Origin: JAERML01 sp035687895
Lineage (GTDB): Bacteria > Bacteroidota > Ignavibacteria > UBA10030 > UBA6906
Direction: 5' to 3'
Length of the DNA stretch: 64,000 nucleotides
Assembly (NCBI GenBank): GCA_035687895.1
Contig: DASRUE010000196.1
Location: 1 to 64,000, forward strand
Shown here: positions 1 to 9,071 of the stretch, one piece after another
Position numbering within the stretch: position 1 is the stretch's first letter
Layout of the letters: each line of letters starts with the position of its first letter
Translations under genes and position numbers: made by a program
The notes under the pieces: generated by a model
What the model was told of the DNA's origin: nothing
What the model saw: only the letters and a program-made list of their open reading frames with translations
Database searches by the model: none

Positions 1-484
1 GGATGCAGCAGGCCGTCTTCGCGATTCGCAGGGTTACCGGTTTGTCTTGATCGGTGATGGGCCTGAGAAGAGAGCACTCATGCAAAGGGCCCGGAAAGAG
101 CAACTCGCAAGTGTGTCATTTCTGGATCCTGTTTCGTCTGCCGAGATGCCAGCTCTGGTCGCATCTGCAGACATCGTTCTTGTGATCTTAAAGACGTATA
201 TTCCGGGTGCCGTGCCGTCAAAGCTGTACGAAGCGATGGCTTCAGGTCGCCCCGTGGTTCTCGTTGCAGAAGGGGAAGCCGCGCAAATCGTCCAGGAGAA
301 CAACGCCGGACTCGTGGTCAAGCCGGGTGATGTTGATGGACTTGCAAAGGCTATTCGGAGATTGTGCGAGAACTCTTTGCTGCGCGAGGAACTGGGTCAG
401 AATGGACGCAGAGCAGCCGAACGCACTTATGACAGAACGATGATTGCAAACCGGTTCGTGGATTATTTGGAGGTAGAAGCCTAG
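1..484 (+). CDS. Glycosyltransferase family 4, C-terminal part (5' truncated by window edge)
   Basis: The reading frame is open from position 2, so the gene starts before the window and only about 160 C-terminal residues are present. They look like the nucleotide-sugar-binding half of a GT-B fold glycosyltransferase: a strand reading FVLIGDGPEK, then DIVLVILKTYIPGAVPSKLYEAM and ASGRPVVL. The PSKLYEAMASGRPVV stretch carries the conserved glutamate that contacts the donor sugar phosphate in GT4 enzymes. The stop is 2 bases before the WecB-type gene, which indicates one operon and a role in adding a sugar to a surface glycan. Donor and acceptor cannot be deduced. The ATG at 47 is internal. Confidence 0.85.
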   Translation, partial: DAAGRLRDSQGYRFVLIGDGPEKRALMQRARKEQLASVSFLDPVSSAEMPALVASADIVLVILKTYIPGAVPSKLYEAMASGRPVVLVAEGEAAQIVQENNAGLVVKPGDVDGLAKAIRRLCENSLLREELGQNGRRAAERTYDRTMIANRFVDYLEVEA

Positions 485-486
485 AA

Positions 487-1575
487 ATGATCTGTTCGGT
501 GGTAGGTGCCCGTCCGAATTTTATGAAGATGGCCCCGGTGATTCTGGAATTGCAGCGGCGTGGTCTCCCCAATCTGTTTGTCCACACTGGCCAGCATTAT
601 GATGCAGCGATGTCGACGGTTTTCTTTGATGAGCTTGGCATGCCGAAGCCGGATATTTACCTTGGAGTTGGCTCGGGCTCGCATGCAGAACAGACCGCTT
701 GCGTGATGACTGCGTTTGAGGATGTTTGTACGAAGCACGTCCCGGAGCTCGTGATCGTTGCGGGGGATGTAAACTCCACCCTTGCCTGTGCTCTTGTTGC
801 AGCAAAACTGCATATACCCGTTGCGCACCTCGAGGCAGGGCTTCGCTCGTTTGACAGGACAATGCCGGAGGAAATCAACCGGTTGCTTACAGACCACATC
901 TCCGAAATTCTCTTCACCTCGGAGCAGCAAGGTAACCTCAACCTCCGCAACGAGGGAATAGGTCAAGAAAAGGTCTTCTTTGTCGGGAACTGCATGATCG
1001 ACAGCCTGCGAACCCATCTTGATGCTGCCTTGTCCCGCACTCCGTGGATACACTATCAGCTTGCACCCGGGTCCTATGGACTGGTGACGCTCCATCGCCC
1101 GGCAGTTGTTGATGACCCCGTGAAGCTTGATCAGTTGCGCGAGGTCCTCTGTGAGATCGGTCAGTCGGTCCCACTACTTTTTCCCATTCACCCACGCACA
1201 CGAAAGAAAGTTGCCACGCTGGGCAAGAGCTGGAATCCGGTAAAGTTGGTTGATCCGTTAGGCTACCTGGATTTCCTGGGACTGATGGCAAAAGCTCGGA
1301 TTGTTCTGACTGACTCCGGCGGAATACAAGAAGAAACCACTGCACTCGGTGTGCCATGTGCTACACTAAGGGACAACACCGAGCGGCCAAGTACTGTGCA
1401 AGTGGGAACAAACAAACTGGCCGGCACCAATCCCATAGGCATTCTCAGTGTGGCGAGAGAGCTTCTGGGCTCCCGCAACGGCGTTGCACAGATTCCTGAA
1501 CTCTGGGATGGCAAGGCATCAATTCGGGTTGTGGATGTGGTGCAATCGTGGCTCGCAAAAGCGTCGACGGGGTAA
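487..1575 (+). CDS. wecB: UDP-N-acetylglucosamine 2-epimerase (non-hydrolysing)
   Basis: A 362-residue protein of normal length for the family that interconverts UDP-GlcNAc and UDP-ManNAc in the cytoplasm. Visible family motifs are GARPNFMKMAPV at the N-terminus, HTGQHYD, HLEAGLRSFDRTMPEEINR, LTDSGGIQEE and RPSTVQVGTN near the C-terminus. The LTDSGGIQEE segment is the UDP-binding loop. The usual THRREN-type motif reads TLHRPAVVDDP here, a mild deviation. It follows the glycosyltransferase with 2 bases between them, so it is probably co-transcribed and supplies ManNAc-type donors for the polysaccharide. A hydrolysing variant is possible but less likely given the motifs. Confidence 0.88.
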   Translation: MICSVVGARPNFMKMAPVILELQRRGLPNLFVHTGQHYDAAMSTVFFDELGMPKPDIYLGVGSGSHAEQTACVMTAFEDVCTKHVPELVIVAGDVNSTLACALVAAKLHIPVAHLEAGLRSFDRTMPEEINRLLTDHISEILFTSEQQGNLNLRNEGIGQEKVFFVGNCMIDSLRTHLDAALSRTPWIHYQLAPGSYGLVTLHRPAVVDDPVKLDQLREVLCEIGQSVPLLFPIHPRTRKKVATLGKSWNPVKLVDPLGYLDFLGLMAKARIVLTDSGGIQEETTALGVPCATLRDNTERPSTVQVGTNKLAGTNPIGILSVARELLGSRNGVAQIPELWDGKASIRVVDVVQSWLAKASTG

Positions 1576-1625
1576 CCGGAATTACCTCACTCCAATTTGA
1601 CTCCCATACAGAGAGGATGTACAGC

Positions 1626-3101
1626 ATGGCAAGTGTGCTCGAAGTTCATTGGAAACAACTCTTCATTCTGCTGATCGCATTTGCAGTGATTGGTGCGGTC
1701 ATTTATCAGCCGGGGATCCAGGGGAAGTACTTCGCTGATGATTACAAGTTCTTCTTCAGTCCGGCGCCATCCAACCCGTTTCATTTTTTCGTCAACAAAA
1801 ACCCAAACAGCAGTTATGCGTATCGTCCCATCGAGGCAACGTTCTTATTGTTCGTACAAACGAACTTTGGCATGCAGACATGGCCGATACATGCCGCACA
1901 GCTTGCGCTTCATATCTTCATCTCGTGGCTGGTGTTTGTCTGGATGCGACGCAATGGTTTTGGCAGTCAGGCAGCGATACTGGGTTCGCTTTTCATGCTT
2001 GTGTCTCAGGCAAATGTGAGTGCGGTTGCAGGCAACGACACGTTCTCACAGGTGGCCTCCACGTTGTTTGGCAGTGCGTGCATGTGGTTGTTTCAGAGTT
2101 ACCTGCAGCGGAAAGAAGTCCGCTGGCTTGTTCTCAGCTCTTTCTCTTTTCTCCTTGCTCTTCTCTCTAAGGAGAACGGCATTGCATACTTCCTTCCAGT
2201 AGCGTTGATGGCGTGGTACGCAAATGACTTAGCCTTTGGTGCAAGAATGAAACAGAACATTGTGAAGTTGCTTCCCTTCCTTGTGGCGATTGTGCTGTTC
2301 TTCGCCCTTCGCTCTGTTGTTCAGGTCGTAGGAGTATCGACGGAAGGGGGGAAGTATGGCATCCAATTGGGCTTGGGGAGTGCAAAGAATGTGGCGATGT
2401 TCCTTCTTGCTGCAATGTCACCAGCATCGACCGTCGACATATTTATAACCCTACAAGAATCAAACTTTGCACGACTAGCTATCCTTGTTGGGGCTATCCT
2501 GGTCTTTGTTGTTCTTGTGCTTGTAGGACTTTGGAGTTCTGATCGTCGTTCCCCCGCACTCGTCTTGGGCCTCTTTGGTCTGCTCATTCTCCTCCCGATG
2601 GCGCTCTTCAAACATGTCAGTGAATTGTATGTGTATAATTCCATGCCATTGTTTGCAGTACCTGTAGGCGTGGGGCTTGGTCATCTCCTCCATCGAACGA
2701 CCAGGAAAAAAGTGGTGGCGTTCGGGTTGGCTTTTCTGTTGCTTCTAATCTCTGCTGCTCAGGTTTCTGCTGTGCGTACCAAGACACGCCTGATGGCGGA
2801 GAATGGGGAGCGATCAGATGTGCTCCTTGGCCAGATCGTCCCGCTCACCAAGAACATCCCTCCAAAGGGTGAGTTGGCGCTCGTGAATCCGGACTCAATG
2901 GGAATTGAATACTCAGTATTCTTGACTCAGGGATTCAATGTTCTTCAAAGCGGCGAGCACCAGATCCGGGTACTGGCCGGTCGGAAGGACTTCGGCATCA
3001 GAATTCTCACTCAATCGGAATTTGAGAGAAGAACCGAAAGGCAGTCAGTCCTTACACTTCGTTTGGCGGAAGACGGGCAAACTGTACTCCCCCAGCCTTA
3101 A
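1626..3101 (+). CDS. Polytopic membrane protein of a polysaccharide cluster (GT39/O-antigen-ligase-like topology)
   Basis: The protein has 491 residues with about ten hydrophobic segments, beginning LFILLIAFAVIGAVIY. The first periplasmic loop carries YFADDYKFF. An aspartate pair just after TM1 is typical of GT-C fold glycosyltransferases that use lipid-linked sugars, so a PMT/ArnT-like or flippase-associated role is plausible; no exact family is recognised. I chose the ATG at 1626 because a GAGAGG sequence lies 9 bases upstream. An ATG at 1617 and a start at 1548 inside wecB are also in frame. The last 100 residues look soluble. The context says surface glycan assembly or export. Confidence 0.7.
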   Translation: MASVLEVHWKQLFILLIAFAVIGAVIYQPGIQGKYFADDYKFFFSPAPSNPFHFFVNKNPNSSYAYRPIEATFLLFVQTNFGMQTWPIHAAQLALHIFISWLVFVWMRRNGFGSQAAILGSLFMLVSQANVSAVAGNDTFSQVASTLFGSACMWLFQSYLQRKEVRWLVLSSFSFLLALLSKENGIAYFLPVALMAWYANDLAFGARMKQNIVKLLPFLVAIVLFFALRSVVQVVGVSTEGGKYGIQLGLGSAKNVAMFLLAAMSPASTVDIFITLQESNFARLAILVGAILVFVVLVLVGLWSSDRRSPALVLGLFGLLILLPMALFKHVSELYVYNSMPLFAVPVGVGLGHLLHRTTRKKVVAFGLAFLLLLISAAQVSAVRTKTRLMAENGERSDVLLGQIVPLTKNIPPKGELALVNPDSMGIEYSVFLTQGFNVLQSGEHQIRVLAGRKDFGIRILTQSEFERRTERQSVLTLRLAEDGQTVLPQP

Positions 3102-3162
3102 GGACGAGACGGTACATTACCTAACAAACTCACAATTCTTTGATCAACAAGAAAAGCTCACC

Positions 3163-4335
3163 ATGGAAGTAATTACTCGGAAAGACTTTCTCCCATTCGC
3201 ACTGCCGGACATCGATGATACTGAAATAGTAGAGGTCACCGAGGCTCTTCGATCAGGGTGGGTCACCACAGGACCCAAGACAAAACAGTTTGAAGCTGAT
3301 TTTGCTTCAGTTGTGGGGGCAAAACACGCCATTGCCGTAAACTCTTGTACCGCTGCCATGCACCTTGCCCTAGAGGCAATCGGACTACACCCGGGTGACG
3401 AAGTCATCACAACGCCCTATACCTTTGCGGCAACCGCTGAGGTCATTCGGTACTTTGACGCCCGTCCGGTATTTGTGGATGTCGACCGTCGGTCGTTGAA
3501 CATCGATCCGGAAAGGATTGAAGCAGTCATTACAAACCGGACCAAAGCTATCATCCCGGTCCACATTGCGGGGCTCCCGGTGGACATGGATCCCGTTATT
3601 GCGATTGCGAAGAGACACAACCTTCCCATCATTGAAGATGCGGCTCACTCATTCCCGACGAAATACAAGGGTCGGCTCGTTGGCGGAATTGGGGATTTTA
3701 CCTGCTTTAGCTTCTACGCCACCAAGACGATTACGACCGGCGAGGGAGGGATGATCTGTACCGGCAACGACGAGTGGGCAGAAAGATGTCGCATCATGTC
3801 CCTCCACGGTATCAGCAAGGATGCGTGGAAGCGTTACACTGCAGAGGGCTCCTGGTACTATGAAATTGTCGCCCCTGGGTACAAGTATAACCTCACCGAT
3901 ATCGCAGCTGGTATGGGTCTCGCACAGTTACGCAAGACGACAACCATGCACCGCCGGAGGGATGAGATTGCGCGCGCATACAACAAAGCGTTCGCCGGTC
4001 AGGTGGAATTGGAGATACCAACCGAGAGATCTGATTCTCAGCACGCGTGGCATCTCTACATGTTAAGATTAAATCTTGAGCGACTTGACATAGACAGGGC
4101 GGGTTTTATCGAAACGTTGAAGAAAAGCAATATTGGTGCGAGTGTTCATTTCATACCATTGCATATTCATCCGTATTACCGTGAGACGTTTGGATATCGA
4201 CCTGAAGATTTTCCAATCGCTTACCAGGAATATCTGCGGGAGATTTCGTTACCGATCTACTCGAAGATGAACGATGAAGACGTCCAGGATGTCATTCGTG
4301 CAGTTGTAGATACTGTTCATCAGCACCGACGGTAA
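3163..4335 (+). CDS. DegT/DnrJ/EryC1/StrS-family PLP aminotransferase
   Basis: This 390-residue protein is the typical length for sugar aminotransferases that convert a UDP- or dTDP-keto-sugar to an amino sugar using glutamate and PLP. The N-terminus reads PFALPDIDDTEIVEV, followed by SGWVTTGPKTKQFE, a family hallmark. IIEDAAHSFPTKYKG contains the PLP-ring aspartate (D159), and FYATKTITTGEGG contains the Schiff-base lysine (K188). The open frame runs back to 2938 inside the upstream gene, but homology to the family starts at ATG 3163. The dehydratase encoded at 6268 could make its 4-keto substrate. The exact sugar is unknown. Confidence 0.88.
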   Translation: MEVITRKDFLPFALPDIDDTEIVEVTEALRSGWVTTGPKTKQFEADFASVVGAKHAIAVNSCTAAMHLALEAIGLHPGDEVITTPYTFAATAEVIRYFDARPVFVDVDRRSLNIDPERIEAVITNRTKAIIPVHIAGLPVDMDPVIAIAKRHNLPIIEDAAHSFPTKYKGRLVGGIGDFTCFSFYATKTITTGEGGMICTGNDEWAERCRIMSLHGISKDAWKRYTAEGSWYYEIVAPGYKYNLTDIAAGMGLAQLRKTTTMHRRRDEIARAYNKAFAGQVELEIPTERSDSQHAWHLYMLRLNLERLDIDRAGFIETLKKSNIGASVHFIPLHIHPYYRETFGYRPEDFPIAYQEYLREISLPIYSKMNDEDVQDVIRAVVDTVHQHRR

Positions 4336-4397
4336 CAACTCCACAGCAGCGTGTGCAACAGAGATTTCATTTCCGTTTCTTAGCTCAGAGGTTCATG

Positions 4398-5354
4398 ATG
4401 CATTTCTTGGTTACTGGCGGTGCGGGGTTTATTGGATCCAACTTGGTTGAAGGCCTGCTTTCAAAGGGCTATGCGGTGCGCGTCCTTGACAATCTCTCCA
4501 CTGGTAGGAGAGACAACCTCATGGAGTCGGCAAACAAGATTGAATTCATCGAAGGGGACATTCGTAGTTACCACATTGTGCGTGAGGCTATGGAGGGAGT
4601 TGATGTTGTGCTGCATCAAGCGGCACTTCCGTCCGTGCCTCGTTCGGTCCACGACCCGATCACCTCAAATGATGTCAATGTTATGGGATCTCTCAATGTC
4701 CTCCACGCAGCTAAGGAAGCAAGGGTGCGCAGGGTTGTCTACGCGTCTTCCTCTTCGGTGTATGGAGATACTCCCGAGCTTCCCAAACATGAAGGCATGA
4801 GTCCGAACCCACTCTCGCCTTATGCAGTATCGAAATTCGCTGCGGAGCAATATTGCAGGGTATTTGCTCTGGTTTATGGTTTGGAGACGGTGTCGTTGAG
4901 ATACTTCAACGTGTTCGGCCCCCGGCAGGATCCTGGTTCTCAGTACTCGGCAGTGATCCCAAAATTCATCACTGCTATGTTGAACAACAGCCAACCGATC
5001 ATCTATGGTGACGGTGAACAGACTCGAGATTTCACCTACGTGGCGAATGTGGTTCAGTCAAATATCCTGGCTGCAACTGCCAGTTGTGAATCGGGAATAG
5101 CGATGAATTGCGCCTGCCATGGAAGAGTCAGTCTCAATGAATTGGTAATGAAAATTAACCAGATCTTAGGAAGGGATATTCGACCAATCTACAAGGACCC
5201 GAGGAAGGGAGATATCAAGCATTCCTTTGCTGCAATTGACAGGGCGAAAAAAGCAATCGGGTACACACCATCGGTTGAATTCGACTCAGGCCTTAGAAAG
5301 ACCATTCAATGGTATGCTGAAACCCAACGCCTGCTGACAAATGCCGCGGAGTGA
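4398..5354 (+). CDS. NAD-dependent nucleotide-sugar epimerase/dehydratase (extended SDR)
   Basis: A 318-residue extended short-chain dehydrogenase. The Rossmann motif VTGGAGFIGSNL is at residues 5-16, SSSSVYG supplies the catalytic serine region, and SPYAVSKFAAEQY carries the YxxxK pair. RYFNVFGPRQDP and GDGEQTRDFTYV are typical of UDP-glucose/UDP-GlcNAc 4-epimerases of the WbpP/Gne type. The enzyme should act on a UDP-hexose in the cytoplasm. AGAGG at 4387-4391 sits 6 bases before ATG 4398; ATG 4395 and 4353 are in frame but fit less well. It lies between the aminotransferase and the initiating transferase in the polysaccharide operon. UDP-glucuronate epimerase activity cannot be excluded. 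Confidence 0.82.
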   Translation: MHFLVTGGAGFIGSNLVEGLLSKGYAVRVLDNLSTGRRDNLMESANKIEFIEGDIRSYHIVREAMEGVDVVLHQAALPSVPRSVHDPITSNDVNVMGSLNVLHAAKEARVRRVVYASSSSVYGDTPELPKHEGMSPNPLSPYAVSKFAAEQYCRVFALVYGLETVSLRYFNVFGPRQDPGSQYSAVIPKFITAMLNNSQPIIYGDGEQTRDFTYVANVVQSNILAATASCESGIAMNCACHGRVSLNELVMKINQILGRDIRPIYKDPRKGDIKHSFAAIDRAKKAIGYTPSVEFDSGLRKTIQWYAETQRLLTNAAE

Positions 5355-5686
5355 GCACTTTGGCGCGTGGCTGTACGCACAAGTGGAAGACCTCTTCTGT
5401 GCGCTTCGAATATTCGGGTATTGACAACCCCTCTGCAGTACGCTATATTGGCAGTTACCACATGGGGATTCCTCTGCGTACGTGTGTGGTTATTGTTTCC
5501 AACTTCTTCTTTGCTGATCCAAAAAGGCCGGAAAGATCTGTACATTTGGGGTTCCAACGAGAATCCACACGTGTGCTCCAGAATACAACATCTATCTCAG
5601 TCCATTCACTATCTTTAGACATCGATTTCGGTCCATTCAGCAGTTCATCTTGTATAAACCCGTCCTAGAGTACCTTGCTGGAAATT
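5355..5686. other. 332-base non-coding gap: promoter plus long leader
   Basis: There is no convincing gene here. Two overlapping frames (5351-5668 and 5367-5618) give translations without domain character. The gap holds a very good promoter (5421-5449) and about 230 bases of leader before the sugar transferase. Within the leader GTCCATTCA occurs twice, at 5600-5608 and 5631-5639, and a CACACGTGTG-like palindrome lies near 5570. Confidence 0.6.
5421..5449 (+). promoter_or_regulatory. Sigma70-like promoter for the sugar transferase/dehydratase pair
   Basis: TTGACA at 5421-5426 is separated by 17 bases from TATATT at 5444-5449, so both boxes are near consensus. Transcription would start near 5456, leaving a leader of about 230 bases before the ATG at 5687. 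It can drive the initiating transferase separately from the upstream sugar genes. Confidence 0.7.
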
Positions 5687-6271
5687 ATGGGAAGACTCCT
5701 TAACATAGTCATTTCACTCATAGGGCTTATTCTCCTGTCGCCAGTCCTGAGTGTTGTGGCGCTTTTCGTGAAAATGCACGATGGAGGCCCGGTGACGTAC
5801 CGAGCAAAACGCGTAGGCATCAGGGGCGCGATTTTTGATCTTCACAAGTTCCGCACAATGGTGCCAAACGCGAACAAGATGGGAGGAGGCATCACTGTTC
5901 TGGGTGACAAACGCGTGACTCCGATTGGACGATTTCTCAGAAAATACAAACTTGATGAGCTCCCGCAGCTCTTTAACGTCCTCAAGGGTGACATGAGCTT
6001 CGTCGGTCCAAGGCCGGAGGATCCCCGCTATGTGGAACGTTATACGCCAGAACAGCGGGAGGTTTTAAGTGTACCGCCCGGGATAACAAGTCCAGCATCA
6101 TTGCATTTCCGAAACGAAGAGGCGCTGCTCAGTGGGGGTGATTGGGAAAGCAAATACATTGAACAAATCTTGCCACGCAAATTGGCAATGGAGCTTGAAT
6201 ACTTTCCAAGTCGCAGTTTGGGGGGCGACGTTCGAATCATCATCCGCACTCTGGGAGGTATACTGAAATGA
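5687..6271 (+). CDS. Polyprenyl-phosphate sugar-1-phosphate transferase (WcaJ/PglC-type)
   Basis: The 194-residue protein transfers a sugar-1-phosphate from a UDP-sugar to undecaprenyl phosphate, the first membrane step of polysaccharide synthesis. It has one N-terminal hydrophobic segment (IVISLIGLILLSPVLSVVALFVK). The soluble part contains GPVTYRAKRVG, FDLHKFRTM, LDELPQLFNVLKGDMSFVGPRPE and the PGITSPASL region, all diagnostic. The ATG at 5687 gives the family-typical start GRLLNIVISLIG; a TTG at 5675 is in frame. The gene overlaps the next by ATGA. It is the short, single-domain form without the four extra N-terminal helices of WbaP/WcaJ. Confidence 0.88.
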   Translation: MGRLLNIVISLIGLILLSPVLSVVALFVKMHDGGPVTYRAKRVGIRGAIFDLHKFRTMVPNANKMGGGITVLGDKRVTPIGRFLRKYKLDELPQLFNVLKGDMSFVGPRPEDPRYVERYTPEQREVLSVPPGITSPASLHFRNEEALLSGGDWESKYIEQILPRKLAMELEYFPSRSLGGDVRIIIRTLGGILK

Positions 6272-8286
6272 TCAGGGGATTCAAATCATTCATGCTTCAT
6301 TTGAGGAATCGGTCCCTGTTGGGGGTTGACATTGTTCTTGGGGCATTGATTCCCTCTGTAGCACTCTACATCCGAACGGAGAGTCTTAGCGCCCTGAGCC
6401 TCTACGCAACGCCAGTGATTCTTTTTACGGCTGTGGCTCTCGCTGCTAAGGTCATTGTTTTTTTCGTTACCGGACTGTATGCTCAATACTGGCGCTACGC
6501 AAGTGTTGAAGAACTCATGACACTGCTTCGCGCCACGATGTTAGCCTGGCTCGCTGAGGCCCTGATCTTCTTCGGGTTGCTCATGCCCTTAGGCATCCTA
6601 CCTTTTGGTTTTCCACGTTCGGTTGTGGTTCTTGACGGATTGCTTACCCTTGTGGTAGTTGCTGGAGTGCGATTGAGCATTCGTCTCTTCTTTGCCTTGT
6701 ACACGAAGAAGGATGAAGGAATGCCCCTCAAGCCGGCGCTGGTGGTTGGGGCGGGTGTTGCCGGAGCAATGATTGTGAAGGAGCTTCAGTCAAATCAGCA
6801 ACTAGGTCTCGAGCCTGTCGGGTACATCGACGATGACGTTGCGAAAGCTGGAAAGCGTATTCATGGCGTTGAGGTTCTTGGTGCCTTGAAGGACCTTCCC
6901 GCCATCCTGAATGAACACAAGATTTCAGAAGTGATCATCGCGATGCCAACGGCGCCTGGTAAGGTTGTTCGCGATGTTGTTCAGGCATGCAAGGCATCGG
7001 GCGTGCGAAGCAAAACTATTCCGGGATTGTTCGAAATACTGAGGGGGACGGCAAAGGTCGCGCAATTCCGGAATATCCAACTCGAGGACTTGCTCCGCCG
7101 GGGTGCGGTAAAGACGGATACGAAGAAAGTGGTCGGTCTTCTTCATGGTGTTCGCGTGATGGTGACTGGTGCGGGTGGGTCTATCGGCTCCGAACTCTGC
7201 CGACAGATCAGAGATTTCGGTCCTTCCGAGTTGGTTCTCGTGGGTCACGGAGAGAATTCGATCTATGAGATCATGCGCGAACTTCAAGAAGTTCCCAAGC
7301 AGGGACTGAAGGTGCATTCAGTCATCGCCGACATCAGAGACCGTGAGCGAATGGAGCAGGTTTTTGCGAACCACCGGCCGCACATCGTTTTCCATGCTGC
7401 AGCGCATAAGCACGTGCCGCTCATGGAGGCAAATATCCCTGATGCGATTTCGAACAATGTGCTCGGAACAAGAAACCTGATTGATCTTTCCGAGCGGCAT
7501 CGTGTCGATCGATTTGTGATGATTTCCAGCGACAAGGCGGTCAACCCGACAAGCATTATGGGCGTGACCAAGAGAATCGCTGAGTTGATTGTGCAAGAGG
7601 CCGCGTTTCGAACCAAACGGCCGTATGTTGCCGTGCGGTTTGGAAATGTCTTGGGGAGCAGGGGAAGTGTGGTTCCATTAATGAAACGGCAAATCGAGCT
7701 TGGAGGTCCCTTGACGGTCACGCACCCTGAGATGCGTCGGTACTTCATGACCATTCCTGAAGCAGTCCAACTCGTTCTGCAAGCAGCCACAATGGGAACC
7801 AGCGGCGAGGTATTTGTCCTCGATATGGGTGATCCCATCAAGATCATCGATCTTGCACGAGATCTGATTCGCCTCAGTGGATTGGAAGAGGGCCGCGACA
7901 TCGATATCACCTTTACAGGACTGCGGCCGGGCGAGAAGCTCTTTGAGGAACTCTTCTTCGACGGCGACAAAATCGAGCGGACTCACCACGAGAAGATCAT
8001 GGTGTATAGGAACGGTTCCCACTATGTCCATGAACCAGTCGGTACAGAAACCATCACCCATCGGGTTGAAGGTGTCCCAACGGCCGGTTATGAGAAGCCA
8101 CTCCGCCTTGACGTGGATACACTTCTCGAGGCAGCACAACAGGGAAGCCTGCACGTTGTTCGCCGCCTGATGAAGAAGCTGGTACCGGAATACAAGCCAC
8201 AAGAAGAAAGTCTGGAACCAACGAAATTACAGGCCACTCTATCGGCCGATGGGACTAAAACGACCTCTGTTGCTTTGCCTCGGTAG
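6268..8286 (+). CDS. FlaA1/WbpM-type nucleotide-sugar 4,6-dehydratase, membrane-anchored
   Basis: A 672-residue protein with the large CapD/WbpM layout. Four hydrophobic segments lie within about the first 135 residues. A CoA-binding-like Rossmann domain (VVGAGVAGAMIVKEL, near 163) follows, and the SDR catalytic domain starts at VTGAGGSIGSELCRQI (near 297). SSDKAVNPTSIMGVTK near 420-435 is the active site, with Met where small SDRs have Tyr (Ser-Met-Lys triad), as known for WbpM. It should convert UDP-GlcNAc to the UDP-4-keto-6-deoxy sugar, the substrate expected by the nearby aminotransferase. It is translationally coupled to the upstream transferase through ATGA. Confidence 0.87.
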   Translation: MIRGFKSFMLHLRNRSLLGVDIVLGALIPSVALYIRTESLSALSLYATPVILFTAVALAAKVIVFFVTGLYAQYWRYASVEELMTLLRATMLAWLAEALIFFGLLMPLGILPFGFPRSVVVLDGLLTLVVVAGVRLSIRLFFALYTKKDEGMPLKPALVVGAGVAGAMIVKELQSNQQLGLEPVGYIDDDVAKAGKRIHGVEVLGALKDLPAILNEHKISEVIIAMPTAPGKVVRDVVQACKASGVRSKTIPGLFEILRGTAKVAQFRNIQLEDLLRRGAVKTDTKKVVGLLHGVRVMVTGAGGSIGSELCRQIRDFGPSELVLVGHGENSIYEIMRELQEVPKQGLKVHSVIADIRDRERMEQVFANHRPHIVFHAAAHKHVPLMEANIPDAISNNVLGTRNLIDLSERHRVDRFVMISSDKAVNPTSIMGVTKRIAELIVQEAAFRTKRPYVAVRFGNVLGSRGSVVPLMKRQIELGGPLTVTHPEMRRYFMTIPEAVQLVLQAATMGTSGEVFVLDMGDPIKIIDLARDLIRLSGLEEGRDIDITFTGLRPGEKLFEELFFDGDKIERTHHEKIMVYRNGSHYVHEPVGTETITHRVEGVPTAGYEKPLRLDVDTLLEAAQQGSLHVVRRLMKKLVPEYKPQEESLEPTKLQATLSADGTKTTSVALPR

Positions 8287-8305
8287 CACTCTGAAGAGAA
8301 CTTGC

Positions 8306-8349
8306 AATCCGCGGGAGACTGCGCATCGTCACCTGCGGATTTGTTTTTT
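8306..8349 (+). terminator. Rho-independent terminator of the polysaccharide operon
   Basis: AATCCGC (8306-8312) pairs with GCGGATT (8335-8341) around a 22-base loop and is followed by TG and a run of six T. It lies 20 bases after the dehydratase stop. Confidence 0.6.
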
Positions 8350-8404
8350 CCTCTAAGTGGGAGACTACCTGGCGCAATAAGCCTTGCCTTTCTTTACTCA
8401 CCTC

Positions 8405-8433
8405 TTGCAATTTGTTGGCCGTGACCGTATTTT
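8405..8433 (+). promoter_or_regulatory. Predicted promoter for the receiver-domain gene
   Basis: TTGCAA at 8405-8410, a 17-base spacer and TATTTT at 8428-8433 match the promoter pattern seen elsewhere in the window. The gene starts at 8599. Confidence 0.5.
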
Positions 8434-8598
8434 GGTCCTACCCTGCCGTCTTGTTTGGCAAGAGGCCCGGTACCTTCAACGACAGACACCTTGTTATTGG
8501 TCTCAAACGGTCCTTGGAGTGACCTTGATTCACTCGTTCAAGACCAGATTGTGGGGGGCTTGGACGAACTCTTTGACTGGTGAAACTTCCAACATTTC

Positions 8599-8958
8599 AT
8601 GTCCAAAGTTCTTGTTATTGATGACGATGAGATGCTCCTTAGCCTCATGCAAAACATCCTGCAAGGGGAAGGATACACAATTCTCTCGACGGCTGACGGC
8701 CCTCGCGGAATCGCTATCTACAAAGAAGAACGACCTGACGTTGTGCTGCTCGATCTGGGGCTCCCCAGCATGAACGGCCTGGAAGTGCTCCGCAGGATCC
8801 GTAGCTTCGACGACAAAGCCAAGGTAATCGTCGTGACAGGGTACGGATCGGCAGAGTCTGTGGAAGTTGCCTACCGATCCGGTGCGTGGGACTTCGTGCA
8901 GAAGCCGTTCAATAATGCCGACGTTTTGAAGTTGATCAAGACGGCTATTGATGCGTAA
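8599..8958 (+). CDS. Single-domain response regulator (CheY-like)
   Basis: The 119 residues make one receiver domain and nothing else. The acidic pocket is IDDDE at 7-11, the phosphoacceptor is D52 in LLDLGLPSMNG, the switch threonine is T80 in VVTGYGS, and the conserved lysine is K102 in VQKPF. Without an output domain it must act by protein contact or in a phosphorelay. No kinase is adjacent; hybrid or HisKA proteins elsewhere in the window (11574, 20399) are candidates by proximity only. It has its own promoter and is not part of the polysaccharide operon. Confidence 0.85.
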   Translation: MSKVLVIDDDEMLLSLMQNILQGEGYTILSTADGPRGIAIYKEERPDVVLLDLGLPSMNGLEVLRRIRSFDDKAKVIVVTGYGSAESVEVAYRSGAWDFVQKPFNNADVLKLIKTAIDA

Positions 8959-9071
8959 GTCCCATTTCTACACCATCTTGATTCCTGCCCCACCACCGAT
9001 TCCTGCTGTCATTCAATGCGCTACCTTTTCGTGCCACCAGGCATGATATCATCCCTGAAAGAGAATCAATC

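Larger units (their letters stand above)
8287..8598. other. 312-base gap: terminator, promoter and leader
   Basis: No gene is supported. The plus-frame ORF covering 8384-8773 overlaps the receiver gene out of frame and has no family character. The gap holds the operon terminator, a promoter at 8405-8433 and about 160 bases of leader. Confidence 0.6.

Noticed and set aside
481..1095. 204-codon minus-strand frame
   Set aside because: Antisense to wecB, which carries all family motifs.
2938..3162. N-terminal extension of the aminotransferase
   Set aside because: It lies inside the upstream membrane-protein gene; family similarity begins at ATG 3163.
5351..5668. 105-codon frame overlapping the epimerase stop by GTGA
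   Set aside because: The overlap looks like coupling, but a strong promoter lies inside it, and the translation is rich in Ser/Arg without domain character. Comparative data could reopen this.
7284..7970. 228-codon minus-strand frame
   Set aside because: Antisense to the dehydratase gene; serine/arginine-rich composition typical of shadow frames.
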